Origin: CAZXTR01 sp964643615
Lineage (GTDB): Bacteria; Pseudomonadota; Alphaproteobacteria; CAAHEQ01; UBA3637
NCBI GenBank assembly: GCA_964643615.1
Contig: CAZXTR010000044.1
Coordinates: 1-5,986, forward strand
Length of the DNA: 5,986 nt
Direction: 5' to 3'
The first letter of the stretch is position 1. Each line of letters starts with the position of its first letter. Positions 5,919 to 5,986 of this stretch are shown piece by piece. The notes under the pieces were generated by a model that did not search any database, was not told the DNA's origin, and saw only the letters and a list, made by a program, of their open reading frames with translations. Position numbers and translations under genes: made by a program.

Positions 5919-5923
5919 ACAAT
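5895..5923 (+). promoter_or_regulatory. Strong sigma-70 promoter with GC-rich discriminator
   Basis: TTGACA (5895-5900, consensus) and TACAAT (5918-5923, five of six) are spaced by 17 bases, with an A-rich tract just upstream that could act as an UP element. The bases after the -10 are CCCGCC, a GC-rich discriminator unusual in this AT-rich DNA and typical of stringently controlled promoters for rRNA, tRNA and ribosomal genes. Transcription would start near 5930. The product is beyond the window; a stable RNA operon is possible, but no rRNA sequence is visible. Confidence 0.75.
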
Positions 5924-5935
5924 CCCGCCTCGTTG

Positions 5936-5950
5936 TCCCTTTTTTAGGGA
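5936..5950 (+). other. Small hairpin in the leader after the strong promoter
   Basis: TCCCT (5936-5940) pairs with AGGGA (5946-5950) around a five-T loop, just after the predicted transcription start. A similar CCCT/AGGG element occurs at 2340-2351 in the dnaB-tsaB gap. Downstream, GAATA occurs three times between 5967 and 5984. No start codon with a good ribosome binding site is seen before the window ends. Confidence 0.35.
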
Positions 5951-5986
5951 AGTTGTTAAAGGAAGTGAATAGGGAATAAGAATAGA

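Noticed and set aside
5954..5961. boxA-like CTTTAACA near the putative stable RNA promoter
   Set aside because: The match is on the minus strand, whereas antitermination of a plus-strand rRNA operon needs it on the plus strand.

Overview
This AT-rich window reads as chromosomal DNA of an alphaproteobacterium, quite possibly a host-associated, reduced-genome lineage of the Rickettsiales/Holosporales type. The evidence is a DnaB helicase carrying the long charged insertion before its arginine finger that I associate with alphaproteobacterial DnaB, a tRNA-Val(GAC) with encoded CCA, a tsaB-rimI pair, a PpiD-type periplasmic chaperone, and roughly 38% GC in the core genes. The lineage is an inference; no rRNA is present to settle it.

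Left part, minus strand. Positions 1-374 hold the first 124 codons of a gene that runs off the window. It has the signature residues of a PD-(D/E)XK nuclease and is much poorer in GC (about 26% by hand count) than its neighbours. It lies beyond the 3' end of a tRNA-Val(GAC) gene (638-714), which is the usual side for an integrated element. The tRNA has its own promoter and an intrinsic terminator. Upstream of it, also on the minus strand, is a complete dnaB (771-2225).

Middle. A gap of about 540 bases (2226-2767) separates dnaB from the divergent plus-strand operon. I find no convincing gene in it. It does contain a spaced 9-bp inverted repeat close to dnaB, a small hairpin, short open frames that look like chance or remnants, a terminator-like hairpin, and a near-consensus sigma-70 promoter just before tsaB.

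Right part, plus strand. tsaB (2768-3376), rimI (3363-3794, overlapping tsaB by 14 bases) and a ppiD/SurA-like foldase gene (3855-5750) look like one transcription unit. TsaB serves the t6A37 tRNA modification, RimI is a ribosomal-protein-type N-acetyltransferase, and the PpiD-like protein helps fold exported proteins at the inner membrane. With tRNA-Val and dnaB this is mostly translation and replication housekeeping. After ppiD there is an all-AT hairpin and then two plus-strand promoters. The second is near-consensus (TTGACA, 17 bases, TACAAT), has a GC-rich discriminator, and overlaps a perfect 8-bp inverted repeat. It must drive a gene or RNA beyond the window end.

No CRISPR array, insertion sequence, integrase or origin is visible. 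The accessory item with the best claim to novelty is the truncated nuclease gene at the left edge.
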